DNA of 64,000 nucleotides from Shewanella sp. KT0246 (GTDB lineage Bacteria; Pseudomonadota; Gammaproteobacteria; Enterobacterales; Shewanellaceae), in contig NZ_BPEV01000013.1 of NCBI RefSeq assembly GCF_019654955.1, positions 1 to 64,000 of the forward strand. Direction: 5' to 3'. Shown here one piece after another: positions 10,059 through 19,136 of this stretch. Position 1 is the first letter of the stretch. Each line of letters starts with the position of its first letter. A model generated the notes under the pieces. That model had not been told where the DNA came from and ran no database searches. It saw only the letters and a program-made list of their open reading frames with translations. Both the position numbers and the translations under genes were made by a program.

Positions 10059-10760
10059 CTAGAGTTTAAGTAAGTGCCTTAACATTGAAATTTCTGCGGC
10101 CTCTAGGGGCCGCATTTTTGTTTCTGCTAAATCTGATAACTGGCAATTCATCATACTCAAACGGACTAAATCAATCACGTTATACCCCAACGCTTTAGCC
10201 ATTCTGCGGATTTGTCTGTTTAACCCTTGAGTTAGGGTTATTTCAAATTGATTGTCACTTATTGCGACGACTTTACAAGGCTTAGTGGTGACGTCACGGT
10301 AACTCACTCCTTGACTCATTTGGGTCATGAAATCTTCAGTGAAGTTGCGATCAACAGTCACTAGGTAGACTTTTTCATGACCAAAATCTGGATGCATTAA
10401 TCTATGAGTTAACTCACCATCATTGGTGAGTAATAACAGTCCTCGTGAATCCTTGTCTAACCTGCCTGCAGGGTAAAGTCTTGGGGCAGGAGGCAGTATA
10501 TGGATGAGACTTGCAGGAAGGTCGGGCAATAAGCGGCAATCAATACCAACAGGTTTGTTATACAGCCAATACTGTTTACTCTCAATCGGAGCAATTGGCG
10601 CACCATCTAATAAAATGTTGGGGCTAACTGCTGATTCGCTCACCCGGTCTAATGCGGAGGCGACTTGGCCGTTAAAGCTGACTCGGCCAGCGGCAATGAG
10701 GCGCTGTGCTTGGCGCCTTGAACTGACACCACAATGGGCGAGGTACTGCTCTAAACGCAT
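10059..10760 (-). CDS. rluF: 23S rRNA pseudouridine synthase, RluF-like
   Basis: The 233-residue protein has an N-terminal S4 RNA-binding domain (MRLEQYLAHCGVSSRRQAQ) and an RsuA-type catalytic domain with the active aspartate in GRLDKDSRGLLLLTNDG (about residue 107). The later block LTQGLNRQIRRM and the KEYLVTVD-like HEKVYLVTVD agree best with RluF, which modifies U2604 of 23S rRNA. The frame runs 129 bases further upstream into the neighbouring gene, but the ATG at 10760 begins the S4 domain as in homologues and sits 14 bases after the upstream stop. It lacks the long basic C-terminal tail of E. coli RluF. RsuA or RluE subfamilies are less likely alternatives. Confidence 0.85.
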   Translation of the reverse strand: MRLEQYLAHCGVSSRRQAQRLIAAGRVSFNGQVASALDRVSESAVSPNILLDGAPIAPIESKQYWLYNKPVGIDCRLLPDLPASLIHILPPAPRLYPAGRLDKDSRGLLLLTNDGELTHRLMHPDFGHEKVYLVTVDRNFTEDFMTQMSQGVSYRDVTTKPCKVVAISDNQFEITLTQGLNRQIRRMAKALGYNVIDLVRLSMMNCQLSDLAETKMRPLEAAEISMLRHLLKL

Positions 10761-10774
10761 TTTGACGGGCAAGG

Positions 10775-11479
10775 TTACTGGCTCGCCAATGTTAGAGTTG
10801 CAAGCTGCTTTTGTTGGGTTTTGATCATCTTTTTCATATTTAAGCCCAGTACAACACACCACAGAATATTGGCTTGGGTCAGTACCCACATCACTAACGA
10901 TACCCAGCAGATATCATTGAGTTTGTGAGTACAAGGATCAAAGTCTAATGTTGACCAGTTAAGTAAGTACATCAATGCGACTGAGAAAATAAGCCCAACA
11001 ATGTTAAAGCCAAATAAAGAAGTCGTAAGAGAGCTATTTTTTCTGAAGTAATCAATAAAACAAAAACTGTGGAGCATGAAAGTACAAATGAGGTAACCAG
11101 TAGAGAAGAAGCGATGTTGTTCGAGAAAGTTAATCGGAAAAATGCCGATTAATACGATCAATACCCCCAAAATAGCACCTGTGATAGTAATGGTCCTGCT
11201 GTAAAAATCTTCAAACACAAAATACCGTGCAAGCATTGATAGCATTAAACAAGCCCCGCCAATGACTAAGCCCATGTTGTAAACAATGGCCAGTGGCGAG
11301 GTCAAGTAATCACCTAAAGTATCAGCACGGATGCTAAGAGGGCTGACGCCTAAACGAGAAACTTCAGCAATTAAAGCAGTACCTATACCTAGCCCGCTAA
11401 TTAGCGCCGTCGCTAAAGACATGAAAATAATCATTAAATGTAAGTCGTAATGTTTATTTACTTCAATAGTCTGAGACAT
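10775..11479 (-). CDS. integral membrane protein, DUF998-like
   Basis: This 234-residue protein has about six membrane segments (first at about 14-38, then near 65-85, 97-118, 128-148, 155-178 and 190-215). The pattern of segments and the IGIFP turn after the third helix resemble DUF998 membrane proteins, but I have no diagnostic motif and no function. It is transcribed with the downstream pseudouridine synthase gene, 14 bases apart. Confidence 0.75.
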   Translation of the reverse strand: MSQTIEVNKHYDLHLMIIFMSLATALISGLGIGTALIAEVSRLGVSPLSIRADTLGDYLTSPLAIVYNMGLVIGGACLMLSMLARYFVFEDFYSRTITITGAILGVLIVLIGIFPINFLEQHRFFSTGYLICTFMLHSFCFIDYFRKNSSLTTSLFGFNIVGLIFSVALMYLLNWSTLDFDPCTHKLNDICWVSLVMWVLTQANILWCVVLGLNMKKMIKTQQKQLATLTLASQ

Positions 11480-11640
11480 GGGCAGGAATTACCAATTTTT
11501 ATTAACCTAATCGTAAAGACAGATTATCATTATATTACGTATTTCATTAACTGAAATACGTAAAAACCTGACGTTAACTGCCATGTGGCTCGTCAATATC
11601 AGGCTTAATAATGGGGTAAAATTTTGTGCTAGCGCGTTAC

Positions 11641-12972
11641 TTAGTGACGTTTACGTAGAATAACGATGGCGATGGCAACAACTGCTAATATCATGCAATA
11701 CCAAGCGTTCGATATCGCAGCGATTGGGCTTATTGCAAAAGTTGAAGCAATCAATAATGCCTGTGCACCATGAGGAATAAGTCCTTGTACGATACATGCA
11801 AAGATATCTAAAACGCTTGCTGCACGTTTGGGTTCTACGCCATGCTTTTGGGCTAAATCTTTAGCAATGTCACCAGCAACAACAATCGATACTGTGTTGT
11901 TTGCCACACAGGTATTGGTTGCTGCAACAATGCTCGCCATGCCTAATTCAGCTGCACGAGTTGAAGTGCCACCTTTGGCTTTAGAGAAACGTTTAATCAA
12001 CGCTTCAATTTTCTCGCTAACAAACTTTAATCCACCTTGCTGCTGCATTAATGCGGCTAGGCCACCAACTAACATTGAAAGGATGAAGATTTCTTGCATA
12101 TTTGTGAAACCAGCATAAATATCCTGCCCAAACTGGATTACACCGTAATTAGCTACAAACAAACCCGTTGCACCAGCCAGTAAAATACCTACGGTTAGCA
12201 CCACGAATACGTTTACACCTGCAACGGCTAAAAATAGAATTGTTAAGTAAGGGATTACATTGATGATATCAATTTCTTGTGCTGCAACTTCAGCTTGCCC
12301 CTGGCCAGCAAAAGCAAACAGGGTCAGAGTTATCAAGGATGCAGGTAAGGCGAAAATTAAGTTCTCACGGAACTTATCTTTCATTTCACAGCCTTGGGTG
12401 CGAGTTGCTGCAATCGTAGTATCAGAAATAATTGATAGGTTATCTCCGAATAATGCACCAGACATAACAGCACCAGCCATTAATGCATAGTCAATTTGCG
12501 CTTGATCAGCTACACCTAATGCGATTGGTGCCACAGCTGCGATAGTGCCCATTGACGTTCCCATAGCTGTGGCAATGAAAGCTGCAATAACGAAGAAGCC
12601 TGGTAGCAACATGCTTGACGGGATCATTGATAGACCCAACGCAACAGTTGCATCGACACCGCCAGTTGCTTTTGCTACCGATGCAAATGCACCAGCAAGT
12701 AAATAAATCAAACACATCGCGATGATGTTGCTGTGACCGATACCAGCAATAAAAGTATCGATAGATTGGTTTAATTTCTGCTTAGATAAAAGCAAGGCCA
12801 AGATTATAGCTGGTAAAATAGCGATAACACTTGGTAGTTGATAGAAAGCAAAATCGACGCCTTGGCTTTGGAAGTATACGCCAGCGCCAATAAATAGGGC
12901 TAGGAAGGCGAATAGCGGCAATAAAGCGATAAAGGAGGCTGGGCTCGTCGTGGTGGTGTTTTGTGTCGTCAA
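11641..12972 (-). CDS. metT: NhaC-family carrier, probable methionine transporter MetT
   Basis: This 443-residue inner-membrane protein has about eleven helices and the NhaC superfamily signature GALFGDNLSIISDTTIAATR (about residues 175-195). On family alone it would be called a Na+/H+ antiporter. The upstream region, however, carries two adjacent MetJ operators next to a strong promoter, and MetJ-regulated NhaC-type proteins have been assigned as the methionine transporter MetT in Shewanella and Vibrio. The name therefore rests on regulation, not on the protein sequence. AAAGAGAGACG precedes the ATG at 12972. Confidence 0.72.
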   Translation of the reverse strand: MTTQNTTTTSPASFIALLPLFAFLALFIGAGVYFQSQGVDFAFYQLPSVIAILPAIILALLLSKQKLNQSIDTFIAGIGHSNIIAMCLIYLLAGAFASVAKATGGVDATVALGLSMIPSSMLLPGFFVIAAFIATAMGTSMGTIAAVAPIALGVADQAQIDYALMAGAVMSGALFGDNLSIISDTTIAATRTQGCEMKDKFRENLIFALPASLITLTLFAFAGQGQAEVAAQEIDIINVIPYLTILFLAVAGVNVFVVLTVGILLAGATGLFVANYGVIQFGQDIYAGFTNMQEIFILSMLVGGLAALMQQQGGLKFVSEKIEALIKRFSKAKGGTSTRAAELGMASIVAATNTCVANNTVSIVVAGDIAKDLAQKHGVEPKRAASVLDIFACIVQGLIPHGAQALLIASTFAISPIAAISNAWYCMILAVVAIAIVILRKRH

Positions 12973-13111
12973 GGTCGTCTCTCTTTTAGTCTTATTGATT
13001 TCAATCTTATTAATTTTAGTAAATCGGGTTAAGCGTCTTTTGATGCAATCAACTACTTTAGCAAACTCTGCATTAATAAGTAGTATTATGATGCTCTCTT
13101 AAGGTCTGGCA

Positions 13112-13140
13112 AGCATAGGAGATCTGCAAATTAGTGTCAA
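13112..13140 (-). promoter_or_regulatory. sigma-70 promoter of metT
   Basis: On the minus strand TTGACA (13140-13135) is followed by a 17-base spacer and TATGCT (13117-13112). It points toward metT with a leader of about 130 bases. Confidence 0.8.
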
Positions 13141-13143
13141 TCT

Positions 13144-13159
13144 AGACGTCTAGACTTCT
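13144..13159. promoter_or_regulatory. two tandem MetJ (met box) operators
   Basis: AGACGTCT at 13144-13151 is an exact met box and is followed without a gap by AGACTTCT (7 of 8). MetJ binds tandem 8-bp boxes cooperatively in the presence of S-adenosylmethionine. The pair ends three bases from the -35 hexamer of the metT promoter. A poorer unit, TTGCTTCT, continues the register at 13160-13167. Confidence 0.85.
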
Positions 13160-13436
13160 TTGCTTCTGAGCCAACTTTTACAAAGTACACTATATTTTGT
13201 TTTGTTAAATTAACATTGGTGTTTAAAATTTGTTGTGCAAGCTGAAAAGGTGAGCAAGTTGTGCTTAAGAACAAACCGCCCGTAACCTAGTCGGTTTTAA
13301 TATTTTTTTAGATGACTGCCGTTATCGATGTCAGTGCCATGGTCGATTGAGTAGTAATAAGGTAGAAAATTGATCATTTGAAACCGCTTTATTTAAGCTT
13401 TTAGTTTTAAGTTAGGCTTGAAACCAGCAGATAAAC

Positions 13437-13466
13437 AAAAAAGCCAATGCATTGCATTGGCTTTTA
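13437..13466 (-). terminator. terminator of the ygiM-like gene
   Basis: The arms AAAAGCCAATG and CATTGGCTTTT enclose CATTG, with A-runs on the left and Ts on the right, so it can work in both directions. It lies about 20 bases after the ygiM-like stop. Confidence 0.88.
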
Positions 13467-13487
13467 ATTTGAGAAAATCTGTAGAGA

Positions 13488-14078
13488 TTACATCCAGCGA
13501 CTTTTCTGCTTGCGCTGAGGTCTTGGTAAGTAAACCAAGATAATGCCGATTAATGCCCCTAAACCAGCAATTAACGCACCCTGTTGCCACATTTTTGATT
13601 GGGCATTGTCTTTAATTGATTGCAGCTGTTGATTAGCCGTATCGCGTTCATTAGTGACTTTTGCCAGCTCAGATTGCAAAGAAGATATTTGGTTATTTGA
13701 CGATGTCAGCTCACGAGCAACTGATTCTGAACTTTGATCTAATTGCGCTAAGGTGGCTTTGGTCTGCACTAGTTCAGCTTCAACAATAGGTAAGCGAGTT
13801 CGTAAACTTGATCCCGTTTCAATCAAGTCAGATTTTACCCAACCTTCACGATCTTTATGATCACGAATTTTACTGTAATCGTTTTGAGTCTCGTTTAATA
13901 ACGTAATTGTTTGGCCGGCTTCAATGCTGCCTAAAATACGATACTGAGTACCTGGACCACCGTGGATGTAAATAAACACATCGTCAGTAATGTAATGCGT
14001 TTGAGCCATTAAACCTTTAGAGAGAAGTAGCAAGGCTACTATTGTAAGCATTCTGAACACGTTATTTTTCCATACCAT
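13488..14078 (-). CDS. ygiM: YgiM-like SH3-domain membrane protein (TIGR04211)
   Basis: The 196-residue protein has an N-terminal signal sequence (residues about 8-25, ending GLMAQ), a bacterial SH3 domain (about 28-90, with HYITDDVFIYIHGGPGTQYR), a coiled coil (about 98-160) and a C-terminal membrane helix (about 168-185) followed by a basic tail. This order matches the YgiM/TIGR04211 family, envelope proteins of unknown function. In E. coli ygiM sits next to ygiF and glnE; here the three are in the same region but separated by other genes. Confidence 0.85.
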   Translation of the reverse strand: MVWKNNVFRMLTIVALLLLSKGLMAQTHYITDDVFIYIHGGPGTQYRILGSIEAGQTITLLNETQNDYSKIRDHKDREGWVKSDLIETGSSLRTRLPIVEAELVQTKATLAQLDQSSESVARELTSSNNQISSLQSELAKVTNERDTANQQLQSIKDNAQSKMWQQGALIAGLGALIGIILVYLPRPQRKQKSRWM

Positions 14079-14243
14079 TAGAACTATCCGTCATGCTATT
14101 TATTTAGCGACTTGATTGCAAGGAAGAACGTCAAAGTCTTATTTAAATAAGCGGGATTACTGATGTAAATGTGATTTTTTAGCTAAAAAAGCGGTAAAAA
14201 TAAGGTTAGACGGAATAACTCTTGGCGATTAATCGATAGATAC

Positions 14244-14277
14244 AAAAAAGCCGGGCATTTTTCATGACCGGCTTTTA
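14244..14277 (-). terminator. terminator of the pit operon
   Basis: The arms AAAAGCCGG (14246-14254) and CCGGCTTTT (14268-14276) form the stem. The A-run on the left side supplies the U tract for the minus-strand pit transcript, whose stop is about 25 bases away. Confidence 0.85.
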
Positions 14278-14300
14278 AAGCATTTTAGCAATAAGCTATC

Positions 14301-15569
14301 TTAGCTAAATACACCTTTAATGGTGAAGAAGAACAAGATAGATAATGCAGCACCTGCTGGGAGAGTAACAACCCAAGAGATGACAATATTACGGACTACA
14401 CCGATATTAATCGCTGCGATACCACGCGCCATTCCCACACCTAAAACAGCACCAACAAGCGTTTGTGTTGTTGAGATAGGAAGACCTGTACCAGAAGCAA
14501 TAACAACAGTAGACGCTGCGGCTAATTCTGTAGCAAAACCGCGACTTGGTGTTAGGTGAGTAATGTTTTTACCGATGGTTTGCATTACACGCTTACCAAA
14601 GATAGCTAGTCCCATTACGATACCTACAGCACCTAAAGGAAGGATCCACCAAGCTAATGCTGCTTTAGATTCAATTTCACCGCCACTGTTAACAACAGAA
14701 ACAACTGCTGCTAATGGGCCAATTGCGTTAGCAACGTCATTTGAACCGTGAGCGAACGCCATACAACAAGCGGTTACGACCATTAAGATAGCAAATACTT
14801 TTTCAACGTTGGCATATTCTGCTTGGCGGTTAACATTGGTTGGCATGTTCAAGCGACCAATTGCCACCTTACCGAATATCCCCACACCAATAGCAACAGC
14901 AAGTGCTAAGCCGTATGCTTCAACGGTTGAGAAATGAAGACCAACGTGCTTAAGCCCTTTTGTGATAGTCACAAGCGACATGATAAAGCCCGCAAGCCCC
15001 ATGTAAAAAGGCACATAACGTTTTGCGTTAGCTAAAGGGTCATCTGTGTTGAAAATTAACTTTTGAACACTTTGGAATAGCATGAAAGCAATGAAGCCGG
15101 AAATCGCAGGTGTCACCACCCATGAGCCGATAATGCCAACAACTTTACCCCATTCGACAGCTTCCGTACCCACACCTACAGCAGCGAAACCAACGATGGC
15201 GCCAATGATGGAGTGAGTTGTAGATACAGGCCAGCCTAAAGCCGACGCTGCGATTAACCACAAACCCGCAGCTAATAAAGAGCCGATCATGCCATATACC
15301 AATAGTTCAGGTGAGTCGACGAAGAAGCTTGCATCGATAATACCTTTACGAATGGTACTTGTGACTTCACCACCTGCTAAATAAGCACCGGCAAACTCAA
15401 AGATCATTGCAATAATAATTGCTTGTTTGATTGTGATAGCGTTGGAACCTACTGAGGTTCCCATAGCATTAGCAACGTCATTTGCGCCAATACCCCATGC
15501 CATCAGAAATCCAAATACAGCCGCAATACCAATTAGCATTGGACCATTGGTGACTAATACATCAACCAT
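14301..15569 (-). CDS. PiT-family inorganic phosphate transporter
   Basis: This 422-residue inner-membrane carrier imports phosphate (usually as a metal-phosphate complex) with protons or Na+. Both copies of the PiT signature are visible: GANDVANAMGTSVGS near residue 28 and GSNDVANAIGPLAAV near residue 275, with internal duplication and about ten membrane segments. It lies 25 bases downstream of the DUF47 accessory gene, the standard pairing for Pit. A Pho-box-like array upstream of the pair suggests induction under phosphate limitation. Confidence 0.93.
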   Translation of the reverse strand: MVDVLVTNGPMLIGIAAVFGFLMAWGIGANDVANAMGTSVGSNAITIKQAIIIAMIFEFAGAYLAGGEVTSTIRKGIIDASFFVDSPELLVYGMIGSLLAAGLWLIAASALGWPVSTTHSIIGAIVGFAAVGVGTEAVEWGKVVGIIGSWVVTPAISGFIAFMLFQSVQKLIFNTDDPLANAKRYVPFYMGLAGFIMSLVTITKGLKHVGLHFSTVEAYGLALAVAIGVGIFGKVAIGRLNMPTNVNRQAEYANVEKVFAILMVVTACCMAFAHGSNDVANAIGPLAAVVSVVNSGGEIESKAALAWWILPLGAVGIVMGLAIFGKRVMQTIGKNITHLTPSRGFATELAAASTVVIASGTGLPISTTQTLVGAVLGVGMARGIAAINIGVVRNIVISWVVTLPAGAALSILFFFTIKGVFS

Positions 15570-15594
15570 GTTGTTTCCTTGATAACTTTTTTAG

Positions 15595-16278
15595 TTATGA
15601 ACTACGAGCTAACATTAACTCAAGGCGAGAGCCTACACGCTCAGCTAAATCAGCTAAGCCTCCAACCCATTCGATGATTTTGTACATAAACATTACATCG
15701 ACAGGATTCAAATCTGCTTCCAAGCTTAGTAGTAAACGACGTACTTGGATCTGCAGATCATCAGAATCAGCTTCAATCAGATCTAATTCATTGATCATCT
15801 TAGCGACTAATTCGACTTCACGACCACGGAAACCTGTTTCTAGAAGGTCATCGAGTTCGTTAATTGCTTGCTTAGCAAGAGAGACAGCATCTAAACAACG
15901 TTTGAGGTAAGCTTTAAACGGTGCTTGAACTGGTTGAGGGAAAACTAATTGGCGACCAATAATTCGGCCTGAGATGTCTTTAGCTTTGTTGGCGATTTTG
16001 TCTTGCTGAGTTAATAACTCAAGCAAGTCAGTACGCTCTACAGGCATAAACAATCCACTAGGAAGGGTAAGACGAATTTCACGCTTTAGCGCGTCAGCGT
16101 CATTTTCTAATAAGCTAATTTGCTTACGTACATTCACAGCTTCGTCCCAATCACCTGAAGTTGTAGCTTCAAAGAATGGAATTAGTAAAGATGCACATTC
16201 GTGTACTTTATCTATATGCTGTTCTAATGGTTTAAGGGGTGATTTTGCAAACACACCTAAAATAGAGTTTACTGGCAT
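15595..16278 (-). CDS. DUF47 (PhoU-like) phosphate transport accessory protein, TIGR00153
   Basis: The 227-residue, all-helical cytoplasmic protein belongs to the TIGR00153/DUF47 family, distant relatives of PhoU that are encoded with PiT transporters and are thought to modulate them. The start at 16278 gives MPVNSILGVFAKSP, the conserved N-terminus; the frame continues nine codons upstream. AGG lies about nine bases before this ATG. It is the first gene of the pit operon. Confidence 0.88.
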   Translation of the reverse strand: MPVNSILGVFAKSPLKPLEQHIDKVHECASLLIPFFEATTSGDWDEAVNVRKQISLLENDADALKREIRLTLPSGLFMPVERTDLLELLTQQDKIANKAKDISGRIIGRQLVFPQPVQAPFKAYLKRCLDAVSLAKQAINELDDLLETGFRGREVELVAKMINELDLIEADSDDLQIQVRRLLLSLEADLNPVDVMFMYKIIEWVGGLADLAERVGSRLELMLARSS

Positions 16279-16446
16279 TGCGGTTAACCTATTTAATGAT
16301 TCCAAAGTTGGAAAAACGGGCGCATGTTACCTCAAGCGTCCGCATATTGAAACTGTGTTTTTAATTTAATCTACAGTTATTATCGCTCAGTATATAGAAC
16401 TGAGTTGCGCAATCCTAAGGGATTTTTATTACAGAAATGTGACATT

Positions 16447-16486
16447 ATGAACTTATCATGACGCATTTATGAAGATTTAATGACAA
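16447..16486 (-). promoter_or_regulatory. four-unit Pho-box-like array
   Basis: On the minus strand four heptamers, TTGTCAT, TCTTCAT, GCGTCAT and AGTTCAT, begin exactly 11 bases apart (plus-strand starts 16480, 16469, 16458, 16447). This matches the PhoB half-site CTGTCAT and its 11-bp period. The best unit matches 6 of 7 positions; the others keep the TCAT core. The units read toward the DUF47-pit operon about 170 bases away. The assignment to PhoB is an inference from pattern and neighbour. Confidence 0.65.
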
Positions 16487-16502
16487 GGTGAGTAAGAAGT
16501 CA

Positions 16503-17984
16503 ATGGACGCTGAGATAGAACTTAAGCTGTTTATGCAGTCGCAACATCATGATTTATTAGTAAGTTTGCTCAGTGGGATGAGTGAATCGACACCACAAGA
16601 AACCCGTCATTTATCAAATAAATATTTTGATACTGCTACATTACAATTTCGTCGTTGGAAAATGGGTTTACGGGTCAGAAATAGCGAAAACTTCACTGAA
16701 CAAACCATTAAAACAGCAGGCTCGGTAATAGGTGGCATTCACACTCGTCCTGAATACAATATTGCTATCGAACAAAATACTCCGTCACTTGATTTATTTC
16801 CTAAAGAAATCTGGCCAAATGAGGCCGATGTTGATGCGCTACAAGATGACTTACACTGTGTTTTTGAAACTAATTTTACCCGTCAGGCTTGGCATATATA
16901 TATCGAAGGCAGCTTAGTAGAGGTCGCTTTTGATTTGGGTGATGTGATTGCTAATGGTCAGACTGAACCGATTTGTGAAATTGAGTTTGAACTACTTGCA
17001 GGGGAAGCCTCAGCCTTATTACATTTGGCCATTGAAGTTGCGCGAGTTATTCCTGTTCGCTTAGGCAAAGCCAGTAAAGCTCAACGAGGATATCAGTTAT
17101 CGGGCCATCAACACTCAGCACCACTAGAAAAAATTGACTATATTTGCCTGCCGGCAGACAAGAGTTTATCGAAAACCCTTAAGGTTTTACTTGAAACCGG
17201 TATCGAGCGTTGGCAGAACATTGAGTCTTTATTGCTGGAAACACAAGATATACCGCACCAAGCTAAACTTTGGATGCAACTTCGAGCATGTGTCAGGTTA
17301 TTAAGATTGACCTTGAGTCAGTTTGGTTTACTTAGTAAACAAGTACTGCAATATTTTGAATTAATAGAACAGCAAATGCAGTTCATTGAGCCTTTACAGA
17401 GTTTGAGTCTAATTTTAGATGAACAGAAAAAACTCCTCGGTAAGCGAGTCAATAAAACTGTCATTACTGAATTGGTATTAAAAAGTGTCACCGAGTTAGT
17501 TTCAACTCATAAACTTGCACAACTTTGGCAAGTGCCAGAATACGGGCAACTGCAATTATCGTTAGTGGATTTATTATTAAAAACGACTAATGGTGGTCAT
17601 CAACTGGTCGATTACCCAGAGCTTGGTTTATTTGCTAATCATTTACAACAAGATTCATGGCAAAGAATTGTCGATGTAATGCCAGTCAGCGCCGCGATGG
17701 ATAGTTTAGATTATCAAAAAGTGGCTCAAGCGTTAGATGAGAGTATTTTGGTTGGTTTTGCTTATGGTGAACTTTATCAAGAAGAAGACAGAGAAGCGTT
17801 TCGTGCACCTTGGCAAGACTTAGCGTTAGGGATCCAAACCTTAGGTTGTTATCAATTATTGGCTAAATTGACCCAAGATAGTGAGGTGGATATTTCTGGT
17901 TGGTTAGAGGATAAAGAGCAAAGTTTATTATTTGCGATGGAACATTCACGTAAAAGTGCGCTTAATAATCAACCGTATTGGTAA
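16503..17984 (+). CDS. ygiF: inorganic triphosphatase, CYTH-CHAD protein YgiF
   Basis: The 493-residue protein has an N-terminal CYTH domain (residues 1-200) with the signature EIELKL at residues 4-9 and conserved basic and acidic pairs (GLRVR, EFEL), and a helical C-terminal CHAD-like domain. E. coli YgiF hydrolyses inorganic triphosphate. The frame opens at a GTG at 16488, but the ATG at 16503 puts EIELK at the same distance as in E. coli. Neither start has a strong ribosome binding site, and the Pho-box array ends just upstream. It converges on the K+ channel gene. Confidence 0.85.
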   Translation: MDAEIELKLFMQSQHHDLLVSLLSGMSESTPQETRHLSNKYFDTATLQFRRWKMGLRVRNSENFTEQTIKTAGSVIGGIHTRPEYNIAIEQNTPSLDLFPKEIWPNEADVDALQDDLHCVFETNFTRQAWHIYIEGSLVEVAFDLGDVIANGQTEPICEIEFELLAGEASALLHLAIEVARVIPVRLGKASKAQRGYQLSGHQHSAPLEKIDYICLPADKSLSKTLKVLLETGIERWQNIESLLLETQDIPHQAKLWMQLRACVRLLRLTLSQFGLLSKQVLQYFELIEQQMQFIEPLQSLSLILDEQKKLLGKRVNKTVITELVLKSVTELVSTHKLAQLWQVPEYGQLQLSLVDLLLKTTNGGHQLVDYPELGLFANHLQQDSWQRIVDVMPVSAAMDSLDYQKVAQALDESILVGFAYGELYQEEDREAFRAPWQDLALGIQTLGCYQLLAKLTQDSEVDISGWLEDKEQSLLFAMEHSRKSALNNQPYW

Positions 17985-18056
17985 TGGTAAGTGCAGTTGC
18001 TAGCTAAATTTATTACTAAGTTAGCAAGACCATGACATGCTAAATTGTTGTGAATA

Positions 18057-18088
18057 GAAAAACCTATCAATTTGATAGGTTTTTTTAT
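18057..18088. terminator. bidirectional terminator between ygiF and the K+ channel gene
   Basis: The arms AACCTATCAA and TTGATAGGTT flank a single T, with an A-run on the left and seven Ts on the right. It lies between two convergent genes and can end both transcripts. Confidence 0.9.
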
Positions 18089-18093
18089 GTCAG

Positions 18094-18903
18094 CTATTTA
18101 TCATTGATTTCTTTACGTAGGCGTGTAATTTCTTCAAGCATCTGCTGCTGGTTTTTTTCCATTTGAACTTGATTTTGCTCCATGCGTAAAATTACTTTTT
18201 CAAGTTCAAATTTGATTTCTTTTTTATTATTCTCACTGCGCTCGTTTTCATCTGGGGCAACAAAAACCGAAGCCATGTAACCTGAAATTACACCAAAAAA
18301 GCTCACACCACTCATAATCACAAGTGCGCCAATGACATGTCCTACTGTGCTAACCGGGTAGTAATCACCATAACCCACAGTTGAAATAGTCACTAGAGTC
18401 CACCATATGGCTTGTTCTGCTGTTTCGATATTGGCTCCATCAACTCCAGCTTCCACTAATAAAATCACAATGGAAGCAGTGGTCAATATAAACACCATCG
18501 CAAGTAGCAAACTGGCTAAGGTGGTCTGCTTACGTTGTTTTATTAATGGAATAATCAAAGTGCGACTGACTCTTATCAGCCTTATGACTCTAAGAATTTG
18601 GAAAACCCTAGCGATACGCAGTGCTTCAATAGCTGGAATACTGGCAACAAAATCAATCCAATGATGTCGTAGGTAAAACTTCTTATTGCTGGCCTTAACT
18701 AAACCATAGAAAAATCGCGACATGAAAATGATACATATACTGAGATCAATAAAGAGCAGTAAGCGCCTAGTTTCAGCATCAACCTTGCCAAAGGTCAAGA
18801 TTAACACCACGATGACTGAAAACAGAGATAACACCATCATGGCTAAATCAAATGGGCTAGGGCCATTTAAGCTTTTAAGTGACCAGCGTTTTTTATCAAT
18901 CAT
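18094..18903 (-). CDS. voltage-gated-type potassium channel
   Basis: The 269-residue protein has a six-helix channel layout: S1-S3 within about residues 20-110, an arginine-rich S4 (RIARVFQILRVIRLIRVSR, near 110-128), S5, and a pore loop with the selectivity filter TVGYGDYYP near residue 185, then S6. A C-terminal coiled coil rich in Gln and Glu (about 230-268) probably helps tetramerise. ATGs exist at 18915 and 18903, and the frame runs to 18987; GGA seven bases before 18903 decides weakly for that start. No RCK domain is present. Confidence 0.88.
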   Translation of the reverse strand: MIDKKRWSLKSLNGPSPFDLAMMVLSLFSVIVVLILTFGKVDAETRRLLLFIDLSICIIFMSRFFYGLVKASNKKFYLRHHWIDFVASIPAIEALRIARVFQILRVIRLIRVSRTLIIPLIKQRKQTTLASLLLAMVFILTTASIVILLVEAGVDGANIETAEQAIWWTLVTISTVGYGDYYPVSTVGHVIGALVIMSGVSFFGVISGYMASVFVAPDENERSENNKKEIKFELEKVILRMEQNQVQMEKNQQQMLEEITRLRKEINDK

Positions 18904-18976
18904 TTTAAAATCCATTTTTACAAAATTCTTTGCAATGATGCTATCAATGTAGCTCTGGTGACACAATCTCAGGGCA

Positions 18977-19004
18977 TAAAAAAACACGCTTGAAAGCGTG
19001 TTTA
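18977..19004 (-). terminator. terminator of the PspA/DUF2170 transcription unit
   Basis: The arms AAACACGC and GCGTGTTT enclose TTGAAA. The run of seven As on the left gives a U tract for minus-strand transcripts coming from the ribbon-helix-helix-like gene about 120 bases away. Confidence 0.75.
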
Positions 19005-19062
19005 ATGTTCGATAGATAACTATGTGAGATTAATTCAGTAGCGATTGTAATCGATGACTAAC

Positions 19063-19136
19063 AAACTAGGCATCAGTAACTAAGCATCAGCAAACCAGAC
19101 ATCTGTAAACTAGGCACCAAGCAGTTACACATCAAC
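19063..19136. repeat. degenerate 14-15 bp tandem repeat over the 3' end of the small regulator gene
   Basis: About five imperfect units follow one another: AAACTAGGCATCAGT, AACTAAGCATCAGC, AAACCAGACATCTGT, AAACTAGGCACCAAG and a diverged fifth. The last units overlap the stop codon (19125-19127) and final codons of the ribbon-helix-helix-like gene. It looks like old slippage and has no evident function. Confidence 0.6.

Larger units (their letters stand above)
12973..13487. other. intergenic region with MetJ-controlled promoter
   Basis: This 515-base stretch holds the metT leader, its promoter (13112-13140), MetJ boxes (13144-13159) and the terminator of the ygiM-like gene (13437-13466). A weak hairpin with trailing Ts lies near 13270-13306 but has no gene to serve. 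I see no coding sequence. Confidence 0.6.

Noticed and set aside
13268..13310. Weak hairpin with trailing Ts, possible small RNA end
   Set aside because: Only six-base arms with a long loop, and no promoter or gene to pair with it.
16386..16404. Inverted repeat CTCAGT...ACTGAG upstream of the pit operon
   Set aside because: Single occurrence, no T tract and no consensus I can match.
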